Source: Alphaproteobacteria bacterium (GTDB lineage Bacteria; Pseudomonadota; Alphaproteobacteria; Rickettsiales; SXRF01). From it: 64,000 nt of DNA. The stretch spans positions 148,638 through 212,637 of the forward strand of contig JANYES010000003.1 of assembly GCA_025362975.1 (NCBI GenBank), given 5' to 3'. A program made the translations under genes and the position numbers. Below are positions 37,751 to 46,940 of the stretch, piece by piece. Position 1 is the first letter of the stretch. Every line of letters starts with the position of its first letter. The notes beneath the pieces were generated by a model. It was not told the origin of the DNA. It worked only from the letters and a program-made list of their open reading frames with translations, and did no database searches.

Positions 37751-38818
37751 TTATAACATCTTTTGAGTGAGGGGCATATCTTCTTTGGGGTCGGTCAGGC
37801 GGCGAATGAAACACCTGCCCGGAACCTCTATGTAAGTATACACCACAGCGGCGAGGAAAACACTGAGAATCGCGCTGCCGAAAACGAGGATAACATTTTG
37901 AAAATCATCATTTGGGATGAGGATGCGGCAGAGATTCTTGGTGACGCTCCACTGGAAGGAGTGGATCATATACAAACTGTACGAAATTTCGCCTAAATAC
38001 ACGCTAATTTTGCGAGCGAGAAGCTTGCCCAGAAGATCGGCGTGGGAAGTGAGCGCGAGGATGAGGAGGCCGAAGAGAGGGACGTATACGGCTTGTGTGC
38101 TGATTTGCAATTGAAGCAGGATTGCGATGAGGGCGACGATGAGCCAGCCTGCGTGTTTGTTGGGTTTCAGGGTGAGGCTGATTTTTTTATTGAGCTGGTA
38201 GAGGATGGCGCCGAAAGTGAATTCGGGGACGATGTGCAGCAGCGGATTGGTTTCGACCCAGAAATAGATAGCAATGATGCACAGGGCCGCGAGGAGCCAT
38301 TCGAGCGCGGGCTTCATGCGAAACAGCGCCATCGCCAGCAGGGGATAGAGCAGGTACATGAACCATTCTGCGGAGATGGACCATGCGGGGACGTTGGGGG
38401 AGCCGTAGCCGAACCATGCGTGGGTCATGAGCAGGTTATAGAGGATGGCGATGGCATGGTAGGAGTCGTCGTCGGCTGGGGTTTTGTGGAATAGTTTGGC
38501 GGCGGCGTAGAGGATGAGCATGAGGGCGAGGGTGAAAAGATGCACGGGATACATGCGTGCGACGCGGAAGGAGAGAAATCTGCGGTAGTCGCGTAAACGC
38601 GGGCGGGTGCTGAAGGTTTCGCCGTAGACGTGGTGGATGATGTAGCCACTCAGGACGAAGAAGAGGTCAACGCCCATGCTGCCGCGGGCGATGAGGTTGT
38701 TGATCAGGTAATTGTGGTCGGTGATGGCGGGGGCGGCGAAGTGGAACAGGACTACCATCATGGCTGCGTAGAAACGCATACCGGTCAGGGCATCGATCTG
38801 GATGCGCGGGGTGCCCAC
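37751..38818 (-). CDS. Acyltransferase 3 family membrane protein (ExoZ-like)
   Basis: About ten TM helices, with R-x10-H in TM1 (RFYAAMMVVLFH) and GVDLFFVLSGYIIHHVYG. It probably acetylates the repeat unit. It lies four bases after the kinase-like gene in the same operon. It is less similar to the tandem pair at 26-28 kb and therefore likely has a different site or substrate. Confidence 0.9.
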   Translation of the reverse strand: MGTPRIQIDALTGMRFYAAMMVVLFHFAAPAITDHNYLINNLIARGSMGVDLFFVLSGYIIHHVYGETFSTRPRLRDYRRFLSFRVARMYPVHLFTLALMLILYAAAKLFHKTPADDDSYHAIAILYNLLMTHAWFGYGSPNVPAWSISAEWFMYLLYPLLAMALFRMKPALEWLLAALCIIAIYFWVETNPLLHIVPEFTFGAILYQLNKKISLTLKPNKHAGWLIVALIAILLQLQISTQAVYVPLFGLLILALTSHADLLGKLLARKISVYLGEISYSLYMIHSFQWSVTKNLCRILIPNDDFQNVILVFGSAILSVFLAAVVYTYIEVPGRCFIRRLTDPKEDMPLTQKML

Positions 38819-38822
38819 GCCG

Positions 38823-39698
38823 CTATTGCGCGCTGGTTTTATCCGGATTCAGGAAGCGTTCTTCCAGATAGCTGATAACTTTGGCGACGCGCTTGGACTG
38901 TCCCTGCACCGCAGAGGTGTTCAGCACCGTGCCGATGACGTTGGCGCCGGCTAAAATGTGCAGGGATTGTTTCAAATCATGCACTTTTGTGACGCCGTCG
39001 CTGACGACCATCAAGATGGCGTCGACGTTGGGGAGGAAGGCGAGCGGATCGTCCTGCACGAGGGTGGGGGGCATATCGTAGATGATCAGGCGGTCGGGAT
39101 AGCGGGCGCGCAGTTCTTTGGCGAGCGCGGCGATTTTAGGCGAGCCGAGGACTTCGGAGGAGTTGTCCATCACTTGGCCTGCGGGCAGGATGGTCATGCG
39201 ATCGAAGGAGGGGCGCAGCAGGCATTTGGAAATCGGCACGTCGTTTAAGAAGTAATCGCTGATGCCGTATTCGGCGGTGATGCCGAGGTATTCGGTGACG
39301 TTGGGTTTACGCAAATCGAGGTCGACGAGCAGGATGGTTTGTTTCAAATCGAGCGCGATGCTGACGGCGAGGTTGAGGGCGATAGTGGTTTTGCCGTCGC
39401 CGTAATTGGCGCTGGTAATGCCGAGGGTTTTCATGCCCGACTGGTTCATCGTCTGCAGGATTTTGGTGCGCAGGATGCGGAAAATATCGGCTTCGATATG
39501 GCGGGTATGGTGGGCGACGATGTGGCGCTTTTCGAGATAAGCGTCTTCCAGCTCGACCATGTTAGAGCCGATGAAATTGCTATCGAGCGCGCCCGGCGGC
39601 GGCGGCGGCGCATTGCGCTGCTCCAGCTCCTGTCGGTCGAGCTGGGCTTGCCTTTGTTCGCGGGCTTTCTGAAGCGCTTTTTCTAGTTTATCGACCAT
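38823..39698 (-). CDS. Polysaccharide tyrosine-kinase-like P-loop ATPase (CpsD/BY-kinase)
   Basis: Walker A is SANYGDGKTT (residues 96-105), Walker A' is LLVDLDLRKP, and Walker B is LIIYDMPP. The N-terminus is a charged coiled coil. There is no tyrosine-rich tail, the usual autophosphorylation cluster, so it belongs to the cytoplasmic partner type seen in exosortase/PEP-CTERM loci. It would act with the chain-length protein upstream to control polymer length and export. Spacing to that gene is eight bases. Confidence 0.92.
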   Translation of the reverse strand: MVDKLEKALQKAREQRQAQLDRQELEQRNAPPPPPGALDSNFIGSNMVELEDAYLEKRHIVAHHTRHIEADIFRILRTKILQTMNQSGMKTLGITSANYGDGKTTIALNLAVSIALDLKQTILLVDLDLRKPNVTEYLGITAEYGISDYFLNDVPISKCLLRPSFDRMTILPAGQVMDNSSEVLGSPKIAALAKELRARYPDRLIIYDMPPTLVQDDPLAFLPNVDAILMVVSDGVTKVHDLKQSLHILAGANVIGTVLNTSAVQGQSKRVAKVISYLEERFLNPDKTSAQ

Positions 39699-39706
39699 TG
39701 GTATAC

Positions 39707-41461
39707 TCAGTTAGACTGTTGGGAGCGGCTGAATCTGGCGCGCAATTTTTTAAACGGTAGTTTGAGTAAACTTAGTACTGTCAGCGCACCGATGATGTAC
39801 GTACGGTAACGCGTAGACGGCTTTTTGGCGTTCTCGTCGAGCATGAAGGGGATGACGATCAGCGGGGTGGTGCCGACGATGTAGGACAGGTGTTGGACGC
39901 CGTGGATGTTCTGGTTGGCGGCTTCGGTTAGCGTAACGGCAGCAAGGCCGCCAGCGAGCGAAAGGACAATGCCGCCGAGTATCAGCAGGATGCGCTTCGG
40001 ATGCGTGTCGTCAGGAACGCCTGGTGGGTTGATGACGGCAAGGCGCTGGCCTTTGCGGCCGAGTTCGAGCTGCTCGTTCATGTCGGCGGTCATTTTCTTT
40101 TCTTTCAGCTCGCGGTAGCGAAGCTGGCTGTTTTCATAGTCACGCGTGAGTTTGGCCATTTCCTGCTCGATTTGCGGGTTGGCAGCGACGTTACGCTCGA
40201 ATTTCAGTTGCTGTTCGCGGATGGTGTCACGCTGCTTGACGAGGGCTTTGTGCTGCGCCTTGGAGGAGTTGAGCTGGGCGGCGAGCTGGAGATAGGCCGC
40301 GTTGTCGGCATCCGGCTTGATGTTGTCGATGTCGTCAGGATCGGCGCTGGCGTCTTTTTTGGCGGGGACGCCTTTGGCTACGAGTTCAGCCTGCAGTTTA
40401 TTGAACTGTTTTTGCAGGGCTACGACGTCGGGATGCTCAGCACCTTTGGTGCTTTTGGCGGCTTCGAGATTGGTGCGTACGTCTTCAAGCTGGGCCTGGA
40501 GCTGGGCGTTGGCCTGTGCGGGGTTGACCTGCAATTTGAGGGCGGCAATCTGGCTGCGGAGTTTGATGACGTCCGGATGATCGGGGCCGTACTGGCCGGT
40601 GAGGGTGGCGTATTGTGCCTGCATGGCTTTGAGCTGGACGGCAGGGGTGGTGAGCAGTTGGCCGTCGGCAATGACGCGTGAGTAGGGTTCGACCATTGCG
40701 AGCTGGGCGCGTAAGCTGCCTTGGTTGCCTTCGTTGCTGGTGATCTGACTTTGGATGTTTTCCGCCGTCATGGTGAGGTTGGCGGCGCTTTGCTGGTTGA
40801 AGATCAACGCGCTGGGTCCGGATTCGCCGTTCTTGGCGCGGAAATCGGCGATGGCTTTTTCCTGCTGCTGCATCGAGGCTTCAAGCGCTGCGATCTGGTT
40901 GCCTAGGAAGGCGGAGGTTTCCTGCGCCTGCATGCGGCGCATTTTCAAATCTTCATCGAGTAAGCGCGAGACGAGTTCGTCTACGACTTGCTGGGTTGCG
41001 GCGGGGTCTTTGTAGTCGAAGCTTAGGTCGAACGCGATGGCGGAAAGCTGTTCGGCGGTTTGTTTCTGGGCGGCGGCGGGGTTGGAGAGGTTGCCGTTGA
41101 TGAATTCAACTTTGATTTTCTTGCGCATCTTGCTGGTGAGGATGGCAATCGGGGTGCTGTCGACTTCGCCGGGGTAGAGGTTGAATTTGGTGATGATCTG
41201 GCTCAGGGTTTCGAGGTCGGTCACCTTCTGCTGGATCTGGTTGATGCGCTGGTCGGCGAGCGTTTCGATCACTTCGTTAGGATTGGTGACGTTGGTGGAA
41301 ACATAGGACTGCTCGATCTGCACGGTGGCGGTGGAGCGGTAGTTCGACCAGTTCATGCTGATAAGGACCGACACGAACAGCAGCGCGAACGTGGTGATGA
41401 AGAAAATTTTGCGATGGCGCGACAGAATCGCGACGATGTCGCGCAGCGAAATTTCTTCCAT
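39707..41461 (-). CDS. Chain-length determinant (Wzz/GNVR family) of the exosortase locus
   Basis: One TM helix lies near the N-terminus (about residues 20-38) and another near residue 495, flanking a long periplasmic coiled coil (about 160-460). The GNVR-like signature is present before the second TM (NPQIEQEMAKLTRDYENSQLRYRELKEKK). A third hydrophobic stretch comes near the end. It forms the oligomeric periplasmic part of the export complex and sets polymer length. It lies four bases from the barrel gene upstream. Confidence 0.92.
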   Translation of the reverse strand: MEEISLRDIVAILSRHRKIFFITTFALLFVSVLISMNWSNYRSTATVQIEQSYVSTNVTNPNEVIETLADQRINQIQQKVTDLETLSQIITKFNLYPGEVDSTPIAILTSKMRKKIKVEFINGNLSNPAAAQKQTAEQLSAIAFDLSFDYKDPAATQQVVDELVSRLLDEDLKMRRMQAQETSAFLGNQIAALEASMQQQEKAIADFRAKNGESGPSALIFNQQSAANLTMTAENIQSQITSNEGNQGSLRAQLAMVEPYSRVIADGQLLTTPAVQLKAMQAQYATLTGQYGPDHPDVIKLRSQIAALKLQVNPAQANAQLQAQLEDVRTNLEAAKSTKGAEHPDVVALQKQFNKLQAELVAKGVPAKKDASADPDDIDNIKPDADNAAYLQLAAQLNSSKAQHKALVKQRDTIREQQLKFERNVAANPQIEQEMAKLTRDYENSQLRYRELKEKKMTADMNEQLELGRKGQRLAVINPPGVPDDTHPKRILLILGGIVLSLAGGLAAVTLTEAANQNIHGVQHLSYIVGTTPLIVIPFMLDENAKKPSTRYRTYIIGALTVLSLLKLPFKKLRARFSRSQQSN

Positions 41462-41465
41462 GTCC

Positions 41466-42668
41466 TTAGAATCCCCAGGGTGCCGGGTGATAGGTCAGCC
41501 CGACAGTGAATAAATGTTCTTTAATCGTACCCGTCGTATTGGTGAGCGACTGGCGTATAAATTGGTAGTTGGCCGAAATATCGGCGTTCAGGACGACGCG
41601 GTAGGAGATGCCGGCGTTGCCCAGCATTTCATCATCAAGATTGGTGCCGGTTTGATTGATGTAATCAGCGTAGCGGTAAGACGCACCTGCGTTCAGGGAA
41701 AGTTTTTCGTTGAGCGCGTGCGTGTCATTGGCGCGCACGGTGGTGAACAGTGCGGAGCTGCCGTTGCCGAATGGCTGTTGCTGGCGCGAGGCAAAGATGG
41801 TGGCGCGATCGGCCCGTTCGGTGATGTTTAAAGAGCCGGAGAAGACGTAGTTGATGTCGGAGCTGGCGCGCGCGGTAGCGGTGGCGGCCTGACGGGAATT
41901 TTCGGCACCGGCCGTTACCCGGGCGGTCATGTTGTCGTTGATGATGTGGACGAGACCAAGGGAGGGGCCGACGGTGTCTATTTTTGAACGCGTGTTGTTG
42001 GTGCCCTGGTAACGCTCGGTGTTGAGCATCAGGATGCCAGTGTTGACGGGATCGAAGATGTGATTATAGGTCGGGGTGACGGTATAATAATTGTAGTCGG
42101 TGAAGGCTGCGTTGTCGTAGGACGAGCGCGAAATAGAGGTGTTGATGCTGTATTTATCATCCGGCGCGGGTTTGAAATCGATGCCGGGACTGGCCGAATA
42201 ACCGGTGTGGCGGACACTTGGCGTGGTGATGCCGAAGCTGGTGATTTCACTCGTGCGCGTGGTGTCGTAATCGAAGGTGGCGCCCATGCGCGCGGTCCAG
42301 CGAAGGTTGTTGGTTCCGATGTTGGCTTTTTCGTGGAAGTTGGTCGAATTGAAAACTGAATTATCGTAGATACCCTGATCGATTGTGGAGCTGGAAGTGA
42401 ATTTCGAGCGTGGTGTGGCTTCGTTCAGAATGAGCGTGGCGGTGGTGTCGGAGCCTTGCAGGGATTTGTAATTGCGTTCGAGGCGCAGCGGGTTGGCGTC
42501 ATAGGAGTATGTCTCCGAGGCTTCCAGCGCGATATTAGACGCATCGGGCGCGGCGACGACCGGCTGGTCGGTTGCAGGACCGGCATGCGCAACGCCGGGC
42601 AGCAATGTGCCAAGGCAAAGGCAGGTTGTGCGTAACCAGCGATTCGATGGATTCAGCGAGGGGCGCAT
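41466..42668 (-). CDS. Outer-membrane beta-barrel protein of the exosortase polysaccharide locus
   Basis: A signal peptide (ending AHA, about residue 29) is followed by alternating strands rich in Thr, Ser, Asn and aromatic residues, with a final strand HLFTVGLTYHPAPWGF typical of barrels. Proteins of this kind (TIGR03016-like) sit between Wza and Wzz genes in PEP-CTERM polysaccharide loci. The role is probably export or surface retention of the polymer. About 14-16 strands are estimated by eye. Confidence 0.85.
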   Translation of the reverse strand: MRPSLNPSNRWLRTTCLCLGTLLPGVAHAGPATDQPVVAAPDASNIALEASETYSYDANPLRLERNYKSLQGSDTTATLILNEATPRSKFTSSSTIDQGIYDNSVFNSTNFHEKANIGTNNLRWTARMGATFDYDTTRTSEITSFGITTPSVRHTGYSASPGIDFKPAPDDKYSINTSISRSSYDNAAFTDYNYYTVTPTYNHIFDPVNTGILMLNTERYQGTNNTRSKIDTVGPSLGLVHIINDNMTARVTAGAENSRQAATATARASSDINYVFSGSLNITERADRATIFASRQQQPFGNGSSALFTTVRANDTHALNEKLSLNAGASYRYADYINQTGTNLDDEMLGNAGISYRVVLNADISANYQFIRQSLTNTTGTIKEHLFTVGLTYHPAPWGF

Positions 42669-42671
42669 CGA

Positions 42672-43439
42672 CTAGAACAGGCTTGCGGTCGGAACAACTA
42701 CGACATCGCCCGGTTTGAGGGTGATGTTCATTTCGAGTTTGCGGCCTTGCGCGATATCGTCATACGGGAATTCGATGGAGGTCTGTTTGCCATCGACGGT
42801 GCGCAGGATGATGATGCGGCCTTCGCTGGCGTACGGAGTTAGGCCGCCAGCCTGACTCAACGCCTGCATGACGGTCAGGTTATGGCCCATGACGATTTCG
42901 CCGGGCTTGTTGACCTGTCCGATAACGCTGGCGGTGTGGCCGAGCGTGGCTTTCACGAGGACGGCAACCGAAGCGCCCGGAATCATGGAGCGGAGTTTGT
43001 TCTTGATGATGACCTGCACCTGCGCGGGGGTCTGGCCAGCGGCGGCGAATGAGCCTATCAGCGGGAAGTCGATGGTGCCGTCCGGGAGGACGAGGACTTC
43101 ACGGTCGAGGTTTTCTTCTTTCCAGACGGTTACCTGAAGCACGTCACCGGATTTGATAGTGTAGTCGTTGGCATTTGCTTTCGGGGTCGGGGTTGCTGGT
43201 TCTGCACGGGGGGCTTGTGGTTCAGCGGTGGCGACTGGCGCCAGCGTGGTTTTTTTCTTTTCCGGTTTTTCCGGGGTGGTTTTTTCGACCGAATTATTGA
43301 GGGCGGAATCAACCGTTGCGTCAGTGGATGACGGCTGCATGCCTACGATTTCGACCGGGTGTGCTTCGGCGGCAACCGCAATGACGGGCGTGGCGAAAAT
43401 GAGGGGAAGGATGAAGGCTAATTTCAGCGTTTTATTCAT
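42672..43439 (-). CDS. wza: Polysaccharide export protein, Wza family
   Basis: A signal peptide (MNKTLKLAFILPLIFATPVIA) precedes a Pro/Ala linker. The poly_export domain follows (YTIKSGDVLQVTVWKEENLDREVLVLPDGTIDFPLIG), then a SLBB domain (ASVIGQVNKPGEIVMG ... LSQAGGLTPYA). No lipid-attachment Cys is present, unlike E. coli Wza. ATG 43439 is chosen over a TTG at 43469: TCGGGG precedes it and it starts the signal peptide properly. It is the first gene of a ten-gene minus-strand operon ending at 33047. A promoter candidate lies at 43481-43509. Confidence 0.93.
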   Translation of the reverse strand: MNKTLKLAFILPLIFATPVIAVAAEAHPVEIVGMQPSSTDATVDSALNNSVEKTTPEKPEKKKTTLAPVATAEPQAPRAEPATPTPKANANDYTIKSGDVLQVTVWKEENLDREVLVLPDGTIDFPLIGSFAAAGQTPAQVQVIIKNKLRSMIPGASVAVLVKATLGHTASVIGQVNKPGEIVMGHNLTVMQALSQAGGLTPYASEGRIIILRTVDGKQTSIEFPYDDIAQGRKLEMNITLKPGDVVVVPTASLF

Positions 43440-43480
43440 AAAATCCCCGAAAACTTGGTTAAGACTCAAAACAAGAATCT

Positions 43481-43509
43481 TGTATAATAAACAAAATATG
43501 TTTTCGCAA
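43481..43509 (-). promoter_or_regulatory. Sigma70-like promoter candidate for the Wza operon
   Basis: On the minus strand TTGCGA (plus 43504-43509) and TATACA (plus 43481-43486) are separated by 17 bases, each matching four of six consensus positions, 42 bases upstream of the Wza ATG. Confidence 0.5.
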
Positions 43510-43618
43510 AGGGTTATTGCGGAAATTAAAATTTAGTGGGAAGTGGCTGCATTTATGTAACATTCGCGCGGTCGTTTTTTGTGCCGCGAACATGGGCGGT
43601 TTTTTAACCTGATACGCA

Positions 43619-43647
43619 TTGCCCGACAAGTAAAAATGCTCTATACT
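43619..43647 (+). promoter_or_regulatory. Sigma70-like promoter candidate for the ATPase gene
   Basis: TTGCCC (43619-43624) and TATACT (43642-43647) are separated by 17 bases and match four and five of six consensus positions. The start codon lies 160 bases downstream, leaving a long leader. Confidence 0.5.
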
Positions 43648-43806
43648 ATGTGCCTCCCGCGAGGTGCGACTGCTGGCGTGGTTAAATAAATAATAAAAAC
43701 AACACGTTAACACAAGCACGGTTTGTTTACTGTTAATTGCTACAATAACGGCGCAGGCCTTTGAATTCACTGTTTGAATTCTGGGTAAACGCCGAAAGGA
43801 CTAGAG

Positions 43807-44751
43807 ATGTACGAGGAGTTTTTTGGCCTATCAGCAAAGCCGTTTTCGCTATTGCCGGACGCCAATTTTTTGTTTTTCAGCAAGCGCCATAAGCGTGTCG
43901 TGAACCTGCTTGAATACGGCACGATGACGCAATCCGGGTTCATGGTCATCACCGGCGATGTCGGCGCGGGCAAAACCACGATCATCCGCCATTTCCTGAA
44001 GAATCTTGAAGATACCGTGAGCGTCGGCGTCATTACGAACCCGAGCAAAACTATAGGCAGCCTGCTGGGCTGGATCGCCACCGCCTACGACATCAATGTC
44101 GGCAGCGACGAGCAGGTGAAGCTGTATGAAGGCTTTATCCAGTTCCTGCTGACGCAGTATGGGCAGGGGCGCCGCACGGTGCTGATTATCGACGAAGCGC
44201 AGAACATGACACCGCAGATGCTCGAAGACCTGCGCATGCTTTCCAACGTGAATAACGAGCGCGACCAGCTATTACAGATCATTCTCGTGGGGCAGCCTGA
44301 GCTGCTGATTACGCTTAAACGCGATGATTTACGGCAGTTTGTGCAACGTATTTCGGTGCATTGCCATTTGACCTCGATGAGGGCGCCGGAAACAGCAGCC
44401 TATATTCGCCATCGTTTAAGCGTGGTGGGCGGGACGGCAGATATATTTGACGATATCGCCTGCGCTGCGATTCATTATTTTACCTTCGGCGTGCCGCGCC
44501 TGATCAATCTTTTGTGCGACCACGCGCTCATGTATGCCTTTGCCGAAGACGAGCATTATGTTACCTTCTATACGGTGATCGAAGTGGTCAACGACCGCAA
44601 TAGCTCCGGGCTTTCGGCCTTCCGCATCCTGTCTGACGACCAGACGAACGATCAGGTGCTGAAAGAACTCGAAGACATTATTACGGAAATCCGCCGCCCG
44701 ATTCCTAAACGCATCGATCGAGTGCTGCCGGAGGCTAATACGGGTGAATAA
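43807..44751 (+). CDS. ExeA-like AAA ATPase of the exosortase/PEP-CTERM locus
   Basis: MYEEFFGLSAKPFSLLPDANFLF is the hallmark start of this family. Walker A is GDVGAGKTT (residues 50-58), Walker B is VLIIDEAQN (125-133), and VGQPEL is sensor-like. Such ATPases accompany exosortase A-type polysaccharide loci (TIGR03015 group), with an unknown task, perhaps energising assembly across the wall. AAAGGA precedes the ATG by eight bases. It overlaps the next small gene by eight bases. Confidence 0.93.
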   Translation: MYEEFFGLSAKPFSLLPDANFLFFSKRHKRVVNLLEYGTMTQSGFMVITGDVGAGKTTIIRHFLKNLEDTVSVGVITNPSKTIGSLLGWIATAYDINVGSDEQVKLYEGFIQFLLTQYGQGRRTVLIIDEAQNMTPQMLEDLRMLSNVNNERDQLLQIILVGQPELLITLKRDDLRQFVQRISVHCHLTSMRAPETAAYIRHRLSVVGGTADIFDDIACAAIHYFTFGVPRLINLLCDHALMYAFAEDEHYVTFYTVIEVVNDRNSSGLSAFRILSDDQTNDQVLKELEDIITEIRRPIPKRIDRVLPEANTGE

Positions 44752-45082
44752 GCTGCTGATATTGATCGGTCTATTGTTCGCGACGCCATCGTTGGCGGAC
44801 ACCGATTACGTGTGTCTTAAGAACTGCGCCAGCACCAAAACGAGTACGCCTAAATGCATGCAGCAATGCACCTATAATACGCCGAAAAAAGCACAGGGCA
44901 CGGCCAAGGGGCCCAAGAAGAATAATTTCGATCAGTTCTCCACCCTTAAAGAGGCGGATCGTATTGTGGTGCAGCGCGATGCCAGGCAAGATGGCAGGCT
45001 GAACAAGAATTACAGTTGCGTGGCAAGCTGCCTTAAAGGTGGCATGCAGTATCAGCTCTGCCAGACGCAGTGCACCCAATAA
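44744..45082 (+). CDS. Small exported protein with two CX3C-X9-CX3C units
   Basis: The 112-residue protein has a signal peptide (ending SLAD, about residue 19) and eight cysteines in two identical spacings: C24-x3-C28-x9-C38-x3-C42 and C92-x3-C96-x9-C106-x3-C110. A Lys/Gln-rich linker joins them. This predicts two disulphide-stapled helical hairpins in the periplasm. I know no bacterial family by this pattern; it recalls the twin CX3C of small mitochondrial TIM chaperones only in spacing style. GTG 44744 follows GGAGG (44730-44734) and overlaps the ATPase gene, suggesting coupling. Confidence 0.8.
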   Translation: MNKLLILIGLLFATPSLADTDYVCLKNCASTKTSTPKCMQQCTYNTPKKAQGTAKGPKKNNFDQFSTLKEADRIVVQRDARQDGRLNKNYSCVASCLKGGMQYQLCQTQCTQ

Positions 45083-45366
45083 TCATCCTCATCTGAAAAT
45101 ACTACGCTGCATTTCCTCTAAGTGACGGAATTTGCGTTATTAGGTTGCCGTTGTTGTCGGCACATAAAAAACTCATAAGGTTTTTAGCTTAAAAAATAAA
45201 AACTTAATAAAAATTAAATAGTTTAGCAATTTAGCCATAAAATCACATGGTTAAGGCTAAAAAAGAGACTAGCTTTTGCTGCTGAAATAGTCTATAAAAT
45301 AGCCTGCGACGATAAAAAATTAATAATTTAGTAACCATTTAAAAATTACGTGGCAAAAGGAATCTC
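45083..45366. other. AT-rich intergenic region before the initiating transferase
   Basis: This 284-base region is very AT rich, with many TAAAA and TTAA tracts. No gene, tRNA or clear terminator is seen. It must hold the promoter for the gene at 45367, but no convincing -35/-10 pair stands out. Confidence 0.5.
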
Positions 45367-46929
45367 ATGGAGCGCAACTTGTTGATGTCTCGAAACATTA
45401 CGGTTACTGAAAGTCAGGTTCTGGATAAAGACCACGGCACAAGCGCCAAGACCGTAGCCAACGACTTAGACTCGCAGGCAGTCCATTTCCATAGCGAAAA
45501 CAACTCTATTTCCGCTCAGCCAGCCCCCCGTCGTCGTGCTACCCGCATGCTGCAAGGCTATATCGTGACCGATTCGCTGGCTGTCATGGTCGGTTTCCTG
45601 CTCGCCTGGAACCTGACGCTGATTATAAACAATCCTTATTTTTCGCATATGGGCCTTGGGGCTTTCCATCATCAGGATAATTTCCGCGTGGGCAGCTATC
45701 TGGCGATTGCGGCGGGGTGTTTGCTCTGGTTCCAGTATAAGGGCCATTATCGCGTGCGCATGAATTTCTGGATGGAATTGCAGAACGTGATGAAAACGTT
45801 CGGCATCGGCCTTATGGTCAACGGCTTCTTGCAGGTGGCTACGAAAACGGATCTTTCGCGCCTCTGGCTGATGTCGGCGTGGGTGTTCGCGGCGTTTAGC
45901 ATTGTGCTGTTCCGTGGGTTATATAGGATTTACCTGCGCAGCAAGGGCATTTGGAATATTTCGACGCTGCTGGTCGGCAGCGGCAACACCGCCGACGATA
46001 CGCGCGCGGCACTCGCAGCGGAATCGGGCATGGGTTATGCCATTACCGCACAAATCAAGAATTTACCGTCGGCTTTCATGCAGGCGGGCCGCTCATGGGA
46101 ACGCCTGTGCGCCCAGTACGACGCGGAATATGTGATGATTGCGCTCGACGGACGTGAAATGGAAGAAGCGGAGAAACCGATTGCGCAGCTGATGCGCGAA
46201 TCCGTGCCGTTTTCGATTTCGCCGCCGCGCCGCAATTTGCCGGTGCTGGATATGGTACCGCAGTATTTCTTCAATTCGGATGTGAAGTTACTCACGCATA
46301 ACAGCGGGCTGGAACAGCCGCTGCCGCGTTTTGTGAAACGTGTGTTCGATATCGTGGTTTCCGGTGTGGCGCTGCTGTGCGTCAGCCCGGTGTTTCTTAT
46401 GCTCGCGGTGATGATCAAGCGTGATGGCGGGCCGGTGTTCTTCGGACATAAGCGTATCGGCAAGAACGGCAAGACATTCTCTTGCCTCAAATTCCGTTCT
46501 ATGAGCGCGAATTCTGAGGAAATGCTGAAAAAGTATTTGGCTGAGGATCCGGACGCATGGGCGGAATGGGAAGCGACGCAGAAACTTAAAAACGATCCGC
46601 GCATTACCAAGTTCGGCCAGTTCCTGCGCGCCACCAGCCTTGACGAGCTGCCGCAGGTAATCAACGTGCTGCGCGGCGAAATGAGCCTTGTCGGCCCGCG
46701 CCCGATCGTGCAGGACGAAGTGTCAAAATACGATTACGATATCGCGCATTACTATCGCGTCAGCCCCGGCATTACCGGACTGTGGCAGGTTAGTGGGCGT
46801 AATGACGTGAGCTACGCGCAGCGCGTGAAAATGGATAGCTGGTACGTTCGTAACTGGTCGCTGTGGCACGATATCGCCATTCTTTGCAAAACTCTGCCGG
46901 CTCTGCTCAAGCGCCGCGGCGCTTATTAA
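45367..46929 (+). CDS. Undecaprenyl-phosphate sugar-1-phosphate transferase, WbaP/WcaJ-like
   Basis: The N-terminal part has four or five TM helices (about residues 60-190), then a Rossmann-like CoA-binding-type domain (LLVGSGNTADDTRAAL). The C-terminal catalytic domain starts at FVKRVFDIVVSGVALL and holds KRIGKNGKTFSCLKFRSM, TSLDELPQVINVLRGEMSLVGPRP and the SPGITGLWQVSGRN block. It transfers a hexose-1-phosphate to undecaprenyl phosphate, the first step of repeat-unit synthesis. AAAAGGAATCTC precedes the ATG. GalE follows after 11 bases, and galactose is the likely first sugar. Confidence 0.95.
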   Translation: MERNLLMSRNITVTESQVLDKDHGTSAKTVANDLDSQAVHFHSENNSISAQPAPRRRATRMLQGYIVTDSLAVMVGFLLAWNLTLIINNPYFSHMGLGAFHHQDNFRVGSYLAIAAGCLLWFQYKGHYRVRMNFWMELQNVMKTFGIGLMVNGFLQVATKTDLSRLWLMSAWVFAAFSIVLFRGLYRIYLRSKGIWNISTLLVGSGNTADDTRAALAAESGMGYAITAQIKNLPSAFMQAGRSWERLCAQYDAEYVMIALDGREMEEAEKPIAQLMRESVPFSISPPRRNLPVLDMVPQYFFNSDVKLLTHNSGLEQPLPRFVKRVFDIVVSGVALLCVSPVFLMLAVMIKRDGGPVFFGHKRIGKNGKTFSCLKFRSMSANSEEMLKKYLAEDPDAWAEWEATQKLKNDPRITKFGQFLRATSLDELPQVINVLRGEMSLVGPRPIVQDEVSKYDYDIAHYYRVSPGITGLWQVSGRNDVSYAQRVKMDSWYVRNWSLWHDIAILCKTLPALLKRRGAY

Positions 46930-46940
46930 TTCAGCGCGTC

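Larger units (their letters stand above)
43440..43806. other. Divergent intergenic region between the two export units
   Basis: This 367-base AT-rich stretch separates the minus-strand Wza operon from the plus-strand ATPase. It holds two promoter candidates (listed separately) and a repeated TTGAATTC at about 43759-43780. A 103-codon open frame on the minus strand has no ribosome site or sensible composition and is not called. Confidence 0.7.

Noticed and set aside
43459..43770. A 103-codon minus-strand open frame in the gap between Wza and the ATPase
   Set aside because: No ribosome site, odd composition, and it overlaps both promoter candidates.
44744..45082. The CX3C protein as a true homologue of mitochondrial TIM chaperones
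   Set aside because: Only the spacing style is similar; the X9 inner distance and lack of sequence match do not support homology.
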